DNA of 64,000 bases from G965240365 sp965240365. Its GTDB lineage: Bacteria > Pseudomonadota > Gammaproteobacteria > Eutrophobiales > Eutrophobiaceae. The translations under genes were made by a program, and so were the position numbers. Under the pieces are notes generated by a model. The model ran no database searches. It saw only the letters and a list, made by a program, of their open reading frames with translations, and had not been told where the DNA came from. The DNA lies in contig OZ251218.1 in the NCBI GenBank assembly GCA_965240365.1, positions 2,976,001-3,040,000 of the forward strand, written 5' to 3'. Below, in pieces: positions 50,460-57,838 of the stretch. Each line of letters starts with the position of its first letter. Within the stretch, counting starts at the first letter, position 1.

Positions 50460-51043
50460 TACGCGGTATGCCTGACGCCGCGAGTCATCAGCTTTAGCGT
50501 CAATGCCCCCAGCCCGGCCTTCAGGACAGCGCCGATCAGGAACGGCGCGATGCCGGCCATGATGGCCTGCTTGACGCCGATAAGCACCGCGAGCCACGCC
50601 CCGCCCAGGATCAGACACAGCCCGTTGCCGATCAACATGCCGGCGAAGGCCAGCCACGGACGATGTCCGTTCCAGCCGCGCTCGGCCAGCCAGCCCACGG
50701 CCATGCCCGCAACGGGAAAGGCGAAGAGATAACCGCCGGTCGGGCCCATAAAGTGGAGCGCGCCCGCCGCGCCGCCCGCCAGAACCGGCAGGCCAAGCGC
50801 GCCCTGGACAAGCCAGGCCACGATTGTAACGCCACCGAGCCGCCAGCCATAGAGCGCCCCCACCAGCGCGACGGCGAAGGTCTGCATCGTCACCGGAACC
50901 GGGACCATCGGCACTTCGATATAGGACGACAAGGTCAGAAAGAGACTGCCGACAACAATCGCGGCGAGTTTCCAACCCAGCGGGCGGTCTTGAAAATTAA
51001 TCGGGCTAAAGCCCGGCTTCGGTATCATGCTTGAGGTAATCAT
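50459..51043 (-). CDS. bioY: Biotin transporter BioY
   Basis: A 194-residue membrane protein with about six helices. The BioY signature IEVPMVPVPVTMQTFAV and the MGPTGGYLFAFPVAG block are clear. It is the substrate-binding S component of an ECF-type biotin transporter and can work without dedicated ATPases in some species. AAAGGAG precedes the ATG. Biotin uptake fits the extra biotin-dependent carboxylase in this window. Confidence 0.92.
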   Translation of the reverse strand: MITSSMIPKPGFSPINFQDRPLGWKLAAIVVGSLFLTLSSYIEVPMVPVPVTMQTFAVALVGALYGWRLGGVTIVAWLVQGALGLPVLAGGAAGALHFMGPTGGYLFAFPVAGMAVGWLAERGWNGHRPWLAFAGMLIGNGLCLILGGAWLAVLIGVKQAIMAGIAPFLIGAVLKAGLGALTLKLMTRGVRHTA

Positions 51044-51219
51044 TCGTGGCTCCTTTGCTAAACTTAAAGATAACTTTTCAGGTGTGGTTTTTACAGATCC
51101 CCGCGGGGTTATTTACGGCGCTTTCCCCTTAGAACCCTTAATTATCAGTTTCGGCGCAAGGCCAGACTGAAACGGTCGTCCGTGTGGTTATTCCCCGTGC
51201 TTAATCCTTTGATCAACGG

Positions 51220-51360
51220 CTAATTGTACATAATTACACGGCCGATTCTTGAGGAATTTGTGATTAATTTAACCACCGGGGCGGGCGAAGCGATACTTGG
51301 GGAAGAACACGCCGCGGGCGCATGGGGGCGCCCGGAACGCTTGTTTAAGGACTGGTTCAT
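51220..51360 (-). CDS. Small peptide gene with strong ribosome-binding site
   Basis: A 46-residue frame starting at ATG 51360 after AAAGGAGGT, one of the best Shine-Dalgarno sites in the window. The peptide starts MNQSLNKRSGRPHAPAACSS and has a Ser/Pro/Ala-rich middle. I recognise no family, and there is no obvious modification enzyme beside it. It could be a short leader peptide, a small protein or an RiPP-like precursor; function unknown. Confidence 0.4.
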   Translation of the reverse strand: MNQSLNKRSGRPHAPAACSSPSIASPAPVVKLITNSSRIGRVIMYN

Positions 51361-51493
51361 TATACCTCCTTTGTTGTAATTCCAGTAAGTGTCCGGGTTC
51401 AATACCCAGGGTCATCTCATCTAAAATAAGGTGTCAGTTATCCTAGCCACGGTATCTTTAAGTATTGCTCATAATGCGCCTATTGCCCCCACC

Positions 51494-51647
51494 GTCATTT
51501 ATGGACAGGAAGTCCTGTATGCGGCGACCTGCCTGCTGCAGGCAGGGAGGGCACGCCTACAAGGATGTACGCCTACAGGGACGTAGGTGGTAGAGCGGCG
51601 TCTGGAACAAGCCGCCGAGGTGGTAGAGCGGCGCCTGCCTGCAGCAG
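51494..51647 (+). repeat. ~100-bp dispersed repeat copy 3, with a 19-bp palindrome inserted
   Basis: Matches the repeats at 1428 and 4743. Where copy 1 reads GCGGCGAGAGGGCACGCC, this copy has a perfect 19-bp palindrome (51528-51546) between GCGGCGA and GAGGGC. The GTACGCCTACAGGGA segment is partly duplicated. It ends in a partial palindrome at the IS110 edge. Confidence 0.75.
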
Positions 51648-52341
51648 TCCGGATGAGATGGCCACCTCTTGTTGCGCGGCGTCTGAAGCGCCAAAATGAA
51701 GTTTTTACTTAACCTAAATGCACAAAAGAGGTGTCCGAGATGAAAGTGACTCTAATTGGTATTGATTTGGCAAAGACTATTTTTCAGGTATGTGGAGTGA
51801 ATCAGGTCGGCAAGCCGGTGTTTAACCGGACGATACGGCGTGCGGGTCTGTTGTCCTTTGTGAGCCGTTACCCGGATTCGGTAGCCTGCCTGCAGCAGGC
51901 AGGTGGCGATGGAGGCGTGCGGGGGGTCGAATTACTGGGGACGTGAGTTGCAGAAGCGGGGCTATGAGGTGAAGCTGATTCCGCCGCAGCATGTGAAGCC
52001 GTTTGTAAACCTGCCTGCAGCAGGCAGGGGGGAACAAGACCGACCGTCATGATGCTCTGGCGATTTGTGAGGCGGCCGGTCGTCCTGAGTTGCGGTGTGT
52101 TATGCCTCGCAGTGTTGAGCAGACTGACCGGCTGCTGGCGCACCGGCTGCGCCCTGCCTGCAGCAGGCAGGGAGCAGGCCGTAGGCGGGCGTACCCGGTT
52201 GGTGAATCAAATTCGGGGGTTGTTGCGGGAGTATGGCGTGGTGGCCTGCCTGCAGCAGGCAGGTGGCCCGTCGCTATCTCGGCATGCCGTGGGCCGAGTG
52301 GCAGGCGCTGGATGCGCGTATTGCGGAGTTGGAGGAAGATA

Positions 52342-53431
52342 CTAGTAATTGCATAAGTATTCGCAGTGCATTATAATTTGCTGCCATGAGCACAAGAATT
52401 GAATTACGTAATCAGAAACGCAAAGATGTTGTTGAAGCAATCGTTATCCGCCAAGAACCTGTTCATTTAGTTCGGCGGATATACAACCTGCCGGAACGCA
52501 CGGTTTTCGACTGGCTGTCACGTTATCGGGCCGGCGGATGGGATGCGCTCAAGGAGGGCAAGCGTAGCGGCCGCCCCAGAAAGCTCAGCGCTGAGGACAT
52601 GCAGTGGGTTTATAAGGCGGTGACAATGGGCAACCCGATGCACTATCAGTTTGATTTTTGTCTTTGGACTCTGGGCGTGTTAGGCACCCTGATCAAGCAA
52701 GCACGCGGTGTCAAGCTGAGCAAGAGCGCCATTAGTCGCTTATTGAGGCATCTGGGGTTGAGCGCGCAACGTCCGGTCTACAAGTCGTATAAGCAAGACC
52801 CGAAGCAGGTCAAGCGCTATCTTTCCAAGACGTTTCCTGAGGCCGTGGCACAAGCGAAGGCGATGGGCGCGCAACTGTTCTTTGTTGATGAGGCTTCGGT
52901 ACGTAGTGATGCGCACCGGGGCGCCACCTGGGGCAAGCGAGGCGAGACACCGGTTATCAGAGACAGCGGTGGACGTTTTGGGCTTAATATGATGAGTGCC
53001 ATTTCTCCACGGGGGGAGATGCGTTTCAGTTTCATTGCGGGAGGTATGAACTCAAGCCGGTTTATCCAGTTTCTAAAAAAGCTCCATAAGGATGCCGGCA
53101 AGCCCATTTTGGTCATCGTTGATAACGCCAAATATCACTACAGTAAGGAAACACGGCGCTTCCTTAAGCAACAAGACGGCCAGATTTTGCTGACTTTCCT
53201 GCCAGCGTACTCACCGGAACTCAATCCTGATGAACAGGTTTGGAATCATGCCAAACACCAACTCAGTCAACGCCCTGTCTGGGATAAACACGATATGAAA
53301 AGGCACTTGTCAGCTATTTTGCATTCTCTTCAGAAACGCACGGGCTTGATCATGAGCTTCTTCAAAATGAAAAATACGAAATATATCCTGGAAGTCTTCA
53401 TATGAACTGCGATTATTTATGCAAGGATTAA
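52342..53431 (+). mobile_element. IS630-family element with TA target duplication
   Basis: 1090 bp inserted into IS110 copy 2. Flanking TA at 52340-52341 and 53432-53433 is a target duplication; copy 1 shows the uninterrupted GAAGATATTAAGG. Terminal repeats are CTAGTAATTGCATAA... and, inverted, TTAATCCTTGCATAA... with a shared TCGCAGT inner part. Confidence 0.92.
52386..53405 (+). CDS. IS630-family transposase
   Basis: A 339-residue Tc1/mariner-like DDE transposase with the acidic triad in LFFVDEASVRSD, ILVIVDNAKYHYS and AYSPELNPDEQVWNHAK. The N-terminal helix-turn-helix region (RRIYNLPERTVFDWLSRY) is complete, with no frameshift and no palindrome inside. Being intact within a decayed IS110, it is one of the youngest insertions here. 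Confidence 0.92.
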   Translation: MSTRIELRNQKRKDVVEAIVIRQEPVHLVRRIYNLPERTVFDWLSRYRAGGWDALKEGKRSGRPRKLSAEDMQWVYKAVTMGNPMHYQFDFCLWTLGVLGTLIKQARGVKLSKSAISRLLRHLGLSAQRPVYKSYKQDPKQVKRYLSKTFPEAVAQAKAMGAQLFFVDEASVRSDAHRGATWGKRGETPVIRDSGGRFGLNMMSAISPRGEMRFSFIAGGMNSSRFIQFLKKLHKDAGKPILVIVDNAKYHYSKETRRFLKQQDGQILLTFLPAYSPELNPDEQVWNHAKHQLSQRPVWDKHDMKRHLSAILHSLQKRTGLIMSFFKMKNTKYILEVFI

Positions 53432-53944
53432 TATTAAGGCTCAGGTCAAGCAGGATGAGTCGGCGCGGCGTCTGGCGGGTATCAAGGGGGTGGGCCACTG
53501 ATTGCCAGTGCGGCCGCCTGCCTGCAGCAGGCAGGCCACTATGCGGCCAATCTGGGACTGGTGCCCAGAGAGCACTCCAGTGGCGGCCGCCAACGGCTGG
53601 GAGGGATTACCAAACAGGGTAACCAGTATCTGCGCCGCCTGCTCGTCCAGGGGGCCTGGTCGGTCTTGCGCTATGCCGACCGCAGTGAAGACCGGCTGTC
53701 ACGTTGGGCCAGACAGGTCACCTGCCTGCTGCAGGCAGGTGGCTCGCATCGGCAAGCATAAGGCGGCGGTGGCCGTGGCCAACAAGCCCTGCCTGCTGCA
53801 GGCAGGTGGCCCGCATCATCTGGTCAATGCTGTATCACGGCGCCGAGTACCGGCCGGCTTGAGACACGCGCACCGGCCCGTTTGAGGCAGAAGTAGAACG
53901 TACCCACCATAGGTTGCGATGAAGATATGAAGTAACAGCTTAGA

Positions 53945-54047
53945 CCTGCCTGCAGCAGGCAGGCCGGCCCCTGAAACGCTGACTTACCTGCCTGCAGCAG
54001 GCAGGCCGGCCCCTGAAACGCTGACTTACCTGCCTGCAGCAGGCAGG
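53945..54047 (+). repeat. Triplicated 42-bp unit carrying 19-bp palindromes
   Basis: Perfect palindromes at 53945, 53987 and 54029 are separated by identical 23-bp spacers that begin CCGGCCCCTGAAACGCTGAC. IS110 copy 1 has a single such unit (26656-26674), so this copy gained two by tandem duplication, in the putative guide-RNA region. Confidence 0.9.
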
Positions 54048-54264
54048 CCCGACTGGGCTGAAAAGCACGAAGGCACGATAGAGCGACAGGGGCGCGGTTC
54101 TCATTGAGGCCCGGGGACAATGATTCCCCAACACAGAGGCCGGATAGTCGTATGCAGTCTTATTTTACCGTTATTGAATAATCAGCTTGCAAACTACGAG
54201 GTGTACATATAGGCCGAAATAACAGAGCGGATTGCCGGCAGTCTGTTTTTCATATACTCCCCGC

Positions 54265-56277
54265 TTACCCACCGGCTCCGATAAGTTCAAGCAGTTCTCC
54301 CTCGCTCAGGGTCGGGATGTTGAGGCTTTGCGCCTTCGTATATTTGCCGCCGGGGTTTTCCCCATAAACCACGTAATCTGTTTTTTTGGAAACACTGTTG
54401 CTGACTTTCGCGCCGGCGCGGAGTAATCGTTGCCGGGCCTCGGCGCGGGTCATGCCGGCCAGTGTGCCCGTGAGTACGAATGACTGGCCGCTGAGCGGCC
54501 TGTCCTGCTCGCCGCGCTCTCCCGCTTCCCAATGAATACCCGCGGCCAGCAGGCGTTCGATAACCCCGAGATTATGCGGCTCCCTGAAAAAACCGTGAAT
54601 ATTGCGCGCGGCCACCGGGCCGATATTGGCAATTTCTTCCAGTTCTTCCGGCGTTGCTTCTTTAAGCCTTTCAAGAGAGCCGAAATGCCGGGCCAGCAAA
54701 TGCGCGGTGGCCTCGCCGACTTCGCGGATCCCGAGCGCATAAATAAAACGTTCAAGCGTGGTGGCGCGGCTTTTATCCCGCGCCGCGATCAGGTTTTCCG
54801 CGGATTTTTCGCCCATACGTTCCAGCCCCGCGAGCCGCTCGGCGCTGAGTGAATACAGATCGGCCACGGTTTTGATCAACCCGGTTTCGGTTAATTGAAT
54901 GATCAGCTTTTTGCCCAGGCCATCAATATTCATGGCCTTTCTTGAGACAAAATGGATGATGGCCCGGATGCTCTGGGCGCGGCAGGACAAGCCGCCCAGG
55001 CACTTGAAAACGGCTTCGCCCTCCTCGCGCGTTACCCCGGCACCGCATACGGGGCAGGTTTCGGGCATGCTGAATTCAGACACCTCGCCGCGTTTGTCAC
55101 TGATCACGGCAACGACCTCGGGTATCACATCGCCGGCCCGGCGGATGATCACCCAATCGCCTATGCGGATATCCTTGCGCCTGATCTCATCCAGGTTGTG
55201 CAGGGTCGCATTGGTGATCGTGGCCCCGGCCACGGTGACCGGCGCCAGTCTGGCGACCGGGGTCAGGGCGCCGGTGCGGCCCACCTGGACCTCGATATCC
55301 AGCAGCCGCGTCATCTCCTCCGTGGCCGGAAACTTGCAGGCAATGGCCCAGCGCGGCGCGCGCGAGACATAACCCAGCGCCTGTTGCTGGCTTATCTCAT
55401 TCACCTTAAACACCACACCGTCTATGTCATAGGGCAATTCCGCCCGCCGCCGGCCGATCCGGTCATAGTATTGCAGGCATTGCTCAACGCCTTTAGCCTC
55501 ATGGATTTCCGTGACGATGGGCAGGCCCCATTGTTTTAACAGGGCCAGCGTCTGGGTATGCGATTGCAGCGCCGTTTCGCCCCGGTATTCCCCTACGCCA
55601 TAGGCGAAGAACGAGAGCGGCCGCCCGGCCGTTATTCTGGCGTCCAGTTGGCGCAGGCTGCCGGCCGCGGCATTTCTGGGGTTGGCAAACCGTTTTTCGC
55701 CCTTCTCCTTTTGCCTGTCGTTTAACCTTGCGAATCCCGCCCGCGTCATAAAGACTTCACCGCGAACCTCCAGATAGGCCGGCGGCTCTTTTCCCAGCAG
55801 GGTCAGCGGCACGGCGGGGATCGTTTTAATGTTATGGGTCACGTCTTCGCCGGTATAGCCGTCGCCGCGGGTCGCCGCCAGCGTTAAACGGCCCTTTTCA
55901 TAGGCAATGCTGACGGCCAGGCCATCCAGCTTGATCTCGGCCGCATAGTCTATGCTCGTTTTTTCCAGCCTGTCGCAGATGCGCTTGTGGAAGGCGCGCA
56001 TGTCATCCGCGCTGAACGCGTTGCCCAAAGACAACATCGGCACGCTGTGTCTTACTTCCCTGAATTCCGGCAGCAGCGTCGCGCCCACGCGTTGAGTCGG
56101 CGAATGGGCGTCTATGAGTTCAGGGTATTCGGATTCGAGCGCGATCAATTCCCGCAGCAAGCGGTCATATTCGGCATCGGGCACGGCGGGATCATCAAGC
56201 ACATGGTAGCGATAATTATGCCGGTTTATCTCGGCGCATAACTGCCTGACGCGCGCGCGCGCCTGCTTGAATGCCAT
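54265..56277 (-). CDS. ligA: NAD-dependent DNA ligase
   Basis: A 670-residue ligase that seals nicks in replication and repair. The adenylation Lys is in AEIKLDGLAVSIAYEKG (about 113-129). A four-Cys zinc finger (CPVCGAG...CLGGLSC), helix-hairpin-helix repeats and a C-terminal BRCT domain (GQSFVLTGTLAGMTRAEA) follow in order. I prefer ATG 56277 (MAFKQARARV) to a TTG two codons upstream. It lies directly after zipA. Confidence 0.95.
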   Translation of the reverse strand: MAFKQARARVRQLCAEINRHNYRYHVLDDPAVPDAEYDRLLRELIALESEYPELIDAHSPTQRVGATLLPEFREVRHSVPMLSLGNAFSADDMRAFHKRICDRLEKTSIDYAAEIKLDGLAVSIAYEKGRLTLAATRGDGYTGEDVTHNIKTIPAVPLTLLGKEPPAYLEVRGEVFMTRAGFARLNDRQKEKGEKRFANPRNAAAGSLRQLDARITAGRPLSFFAYGVGEYRGETALQSHTQTLALLKQWGLPIVTEIHEAKGVEQCLQYYDRIGRRRAELPYDIDGVVFKVNEISQQQALGYVSRAPRWAIACKFPATEEMTRLLDIEVQVGRTGALTPVARLAPVTVAGATITNATLHNLDEIRRKDIRIGDWVIIRRAGDVIPEVVAVISDKRGEVSEFSMPETCPVCGAGVTREEGEAVFKCLGGLSCRAQSIRAIIHFVSRKAMNIDGLGKKLIIQLTETGLIKTVADLYSLSAERLAGLERMGEKSAENLIAARDKSRATTLERFIYALGIREVGEATAHLLARHFGSLERLKEATPEELEEIANIGPVAARNIHGFFREPHNLGVIERLLAAGIHWEAGERGEQDRPLSGQSFVLTGTLAGMTRAEARQRLLRAGAKVSNSVSKKTDYVVYGENPGGKYTKAQSLNIPTLSEGELLELIGAGG

Positions 56278-56279
56278 GC

Positions 56280-57092
56280 TCAATTTAAGGGTTTGCCGCT
56301 TGCTGACACGGCCCGGTCGCGCAGCGCGCTGATGACCTCGGTTGTCAATGGCTGGCTGTCGGCCGTGAGGATATCCCCGCCCAGGGCGCGGGCCATGCTC
56401 CGCGTTGTGTCGAGGAATAATTCAAATACTGCGGCCGGGTCAAGCGCGGCCGGGGCATACATAAAAACGGCCACGCCTTTGGTCTGTAATTCGGCCATTT
56501 CAGCCTGATCAAAGGCGCCCGGTTCATACCTGTTCGCCATGCTGAATAAGGGCTGCGCGGAATGCAACTTGCCTGAGCCGAAGTGATGAAAAATATTCAT
56601 GTGCCCATAGACCATACCCGCCTCCGCGGCGGCCTTGCTGATCGACACGCCATTAAAGCCCGTATCGTCCCGGCTGACGATATATAAAATCAAAAGCGTT
56701 TCACTGTTGACGTGATTCTGCGGGCCATCCCCGGCCGCCGCGCCGGTCGCGGCCTCCTCCCGCACCGGCAGGGGGCCAACGTCAACCCCGGCCCGATCGG
56801 TCTTTGCCCCGGGGCTTAATGGCACGGCCGGCCGCTCATTGCCGCCGAGCCGGGCATCCCTGGATTTTGCCAGCAGACTGCCGAGATCGGCGCTCTCCGT
56901 TGCGGGAGCATGGCCCGGTTGATCCGCGGTGGAATCGCCGGCAGCGCCAATGCCGGGGCCGGGAAAATCATCCACGGCATCCAGCATAGCGCTGTTTTTG
57001 CGTGATTCCGGCCTGAAAAAGACATCCCACAGATAGATGCCCAACAGCAACAGGCAACCAATGACCAGCAATATCAAACGAAGATTATCCAT
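56280..57092 (-). CDS. zipA: Cell-division protein ZipA
   Basis: A 270-residue FtsZ anchor with an N-terminal membrane helix (MDNLRLILLVIGCLLLLGIY), a low-complexity Pro/Ala/Gly linker (about 30-125) and the C-terminal FtsZ-binding domain starting ETLLILYIVSRDDTGFNG with GHMNIFHHF. ZipA is confined to gammaproteobacteria, which supports the classification. The smc gene usually found upstream is absent. Confidence 0.92.
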   Translation of the reverse strand: MDNLRLILLVIGCLLLLGIYLWDVFFRPESRKNSAMLDAVDDFPGPGIGAAGDSTADQPGHAPATESADLGSLLAKSRDARLGGNERPAVPLSPGAKTDRAGVDVGPLPVREEAATGAAAGDGPQNHVNSETLLILYIVSRDDTGFNGVSISKAAAEAGMVYGHMNIFHHFGSGKLHSAQPLFSMANRYEPGAFDQAEMAELQTKGVAVFMYAPAALDPAAVFELFLDTTRSMARALGGDILTADSQPLTTEVISALRDRAVSASGKPLN

Positions 57093-57245
57093 TTACAACG
57101 GTAAACCCGGTTATCGACCATTCAGGATTGAGGGCGGCATGAATATAGACCAAGACGGGTAGTATAATATCTTTTTGTGGGGATATATTAGCCTGGCGAT
57201 CAAAACGACTTTAAAGATAAATTGATTCAAGATTTTATTTGATAA

Positions 57246-57255
57246 TTGTGTACAA
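57246..57255. promoter_or_regulatory. Short palindrome upstream of brnT
   Basis: TTGTGTACAA lies 20-29 bp before the brnT ATG within an AT-rich leader. BrnA antitoxins autoregulate through palindromes in this position, so this is a candidate operator; not proven. Confidence 0.35.
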
Positions 57256-57274
57256 ATGACATACATTTATAATT

Positions 57275-57547
57275 ATGAATATTGAATGGGATGAAAACAA
57301 ACGCCGCTCTAATCTGCTCAAACACCGGGTAGACTTTGCAGATGCCGTGGGCGTGTTTTATGACGATAACGCCGTTACGGTAGAAGACCCGGAACACTAT
57401 CGAGAACAGCGGCTTATTACTCTGGGTATGGATTTCAAACTGCAATTGCTGGTGGTAGTCAATACACAAAGAGCCGGCGATACTATCCGCATAATTTCTG
57501 CCCGAAAAGCAAACCGCAAAGAACGCAAACAGTACGAAGGTGATTAA
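57275..57547 (+). CDS. brnT: BrnT family toxin
   Basis: A 90-residue RelE-fold ribonuclease toxin. Family landmarks are IEWDENKRRSNLLKHRVDFADA at the N-terminus and IISARKANRKERKQYE at the C-terminus. It is the first gene of a toxin-first pair and overlaps the possible GTG start of brnA. Confidence 0.93.
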   Translation: MNIEWDENKRRSNLLKHRVDFADAVGVFYDDNAVTVEDPEHYREQRLITLGMDFKLQLLVVVNTQRAGDTIRIISARKANRKERKQYEGD

Positions 57548-57548
57548 C

Positions 57549-57791
57549 ATGAAAGATAACTACGATTTCAGCGAAGGCAAGCGCGGCGCCGTAATCAAAA
57601 CCGCCAAGCAACGTATCACGATTCGCTTGGATCCTGACATTATCCAGTGGTTCAAGGATAAGGTACGGGGAGGCGGCAACTACCAGTCTTTAGTGAATGA
57701 AGCCCTGCGCCAGCATGTTGAACGGCAGGGAGAACCGTTAGAAGATACCTTGCGCCGCGTCATTCGTGAAGAAATACAGGCGACGGGATAA
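57549..57791 (+). CDS. brnA: BrnA family antitoxin
   Basis: An 80-residue ribbon-helix-helix antitoxin: KQRITIRLDPDIIQWFKDK and NYQSLVNEALRQHVE are the DNA-binding and dimer parts. ATG 57549 is preferred to a GTG at 57540 that overlaps brnT. With brnT it forms an apparently intact type II module. Confidence 0.92.
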   Translation: MKDNYDFSEGKRGAVIKTAKQRITIRLDPDIIQWFKDKVRGGGNYQSLVNEALRQHVERQGEPLEDTLRRVIREEIQATG

Positions 57792-57838
57792 ATGGAGCCT
57801 TGATACAGAGAGATAGCCGCCAACTGTCTTTCTACCCT

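Larger units (their letters stand above)
51528..53806. repeat. 19-bp palindromes in IS110 copy 2 and adjacent repeat
   Basis: Perfect copies start at 51528, 51885, 52010, 52153, 52245, 53517, 53721 and 53788. Those at 51885, 52010 and 52153 match sites in copy 1; 53721 matches the copy 1 site 26859 with the loop reversed; 53788 is unique to this copy; 52245 and 53517 lie at deletion points. Confidence 0.92.
51740..53873 (+). pseudogene. IS110-family transposase, broken by IS630, deletions and 19-bp palindromes
   Basis: Begins MKVTLIGIDLAKTIFQVCGV at 51740. Palindromes at 51885, 52010, 52153, 53721 and 53788 interrupt the frame. The one at 53788 is absent from copy 1, which reads straight through AACAAACTGGCCCGC. 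Palindromes at 52245 and 53517 lie at deletions of roughly 80 and 45 bp relative to copy 1. IS630 splits the gene after LEEDI. Clearly dead. Confidence 0.9.
51648..54213 (+). mobile_element. IS110/IS1111-type element, copy 2, carrying an IS630
   Basis: Same ends as copy 1. It abuts dispersed repeat copy 3 on the left and the intergenic sequence after ligA on the right. An intact IS630 lies inside. The ~340 bp after the transposase stop (53874-54213) is conserved with copy 1 except for a palindrome-bearing triplication, so a functional RNA there is plausible. Confidence 0.8.

Noticed and set aside
51634..51660. IS110 copy 2 inserted into the middle of a 19-bp palindrome as its target
   Set aside because: A partial palindrome abuts the left end, but the remaining half is not found at the right end (54213 onward), so the target cannot be demonstrated.
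53945..54047. Three identical repeats with equal spacers, CRISPR-like at first sight
   Set aside because: The spacers are identical to each other, the period is 42 bp from simple tandem duplication within an IS110, and there are no cas genes.
57268..57273. TATAAT upstream of brnT as a -10 element
   Set aside because: It lies 1 bp before the ATG, so transcription would start inside the gene.
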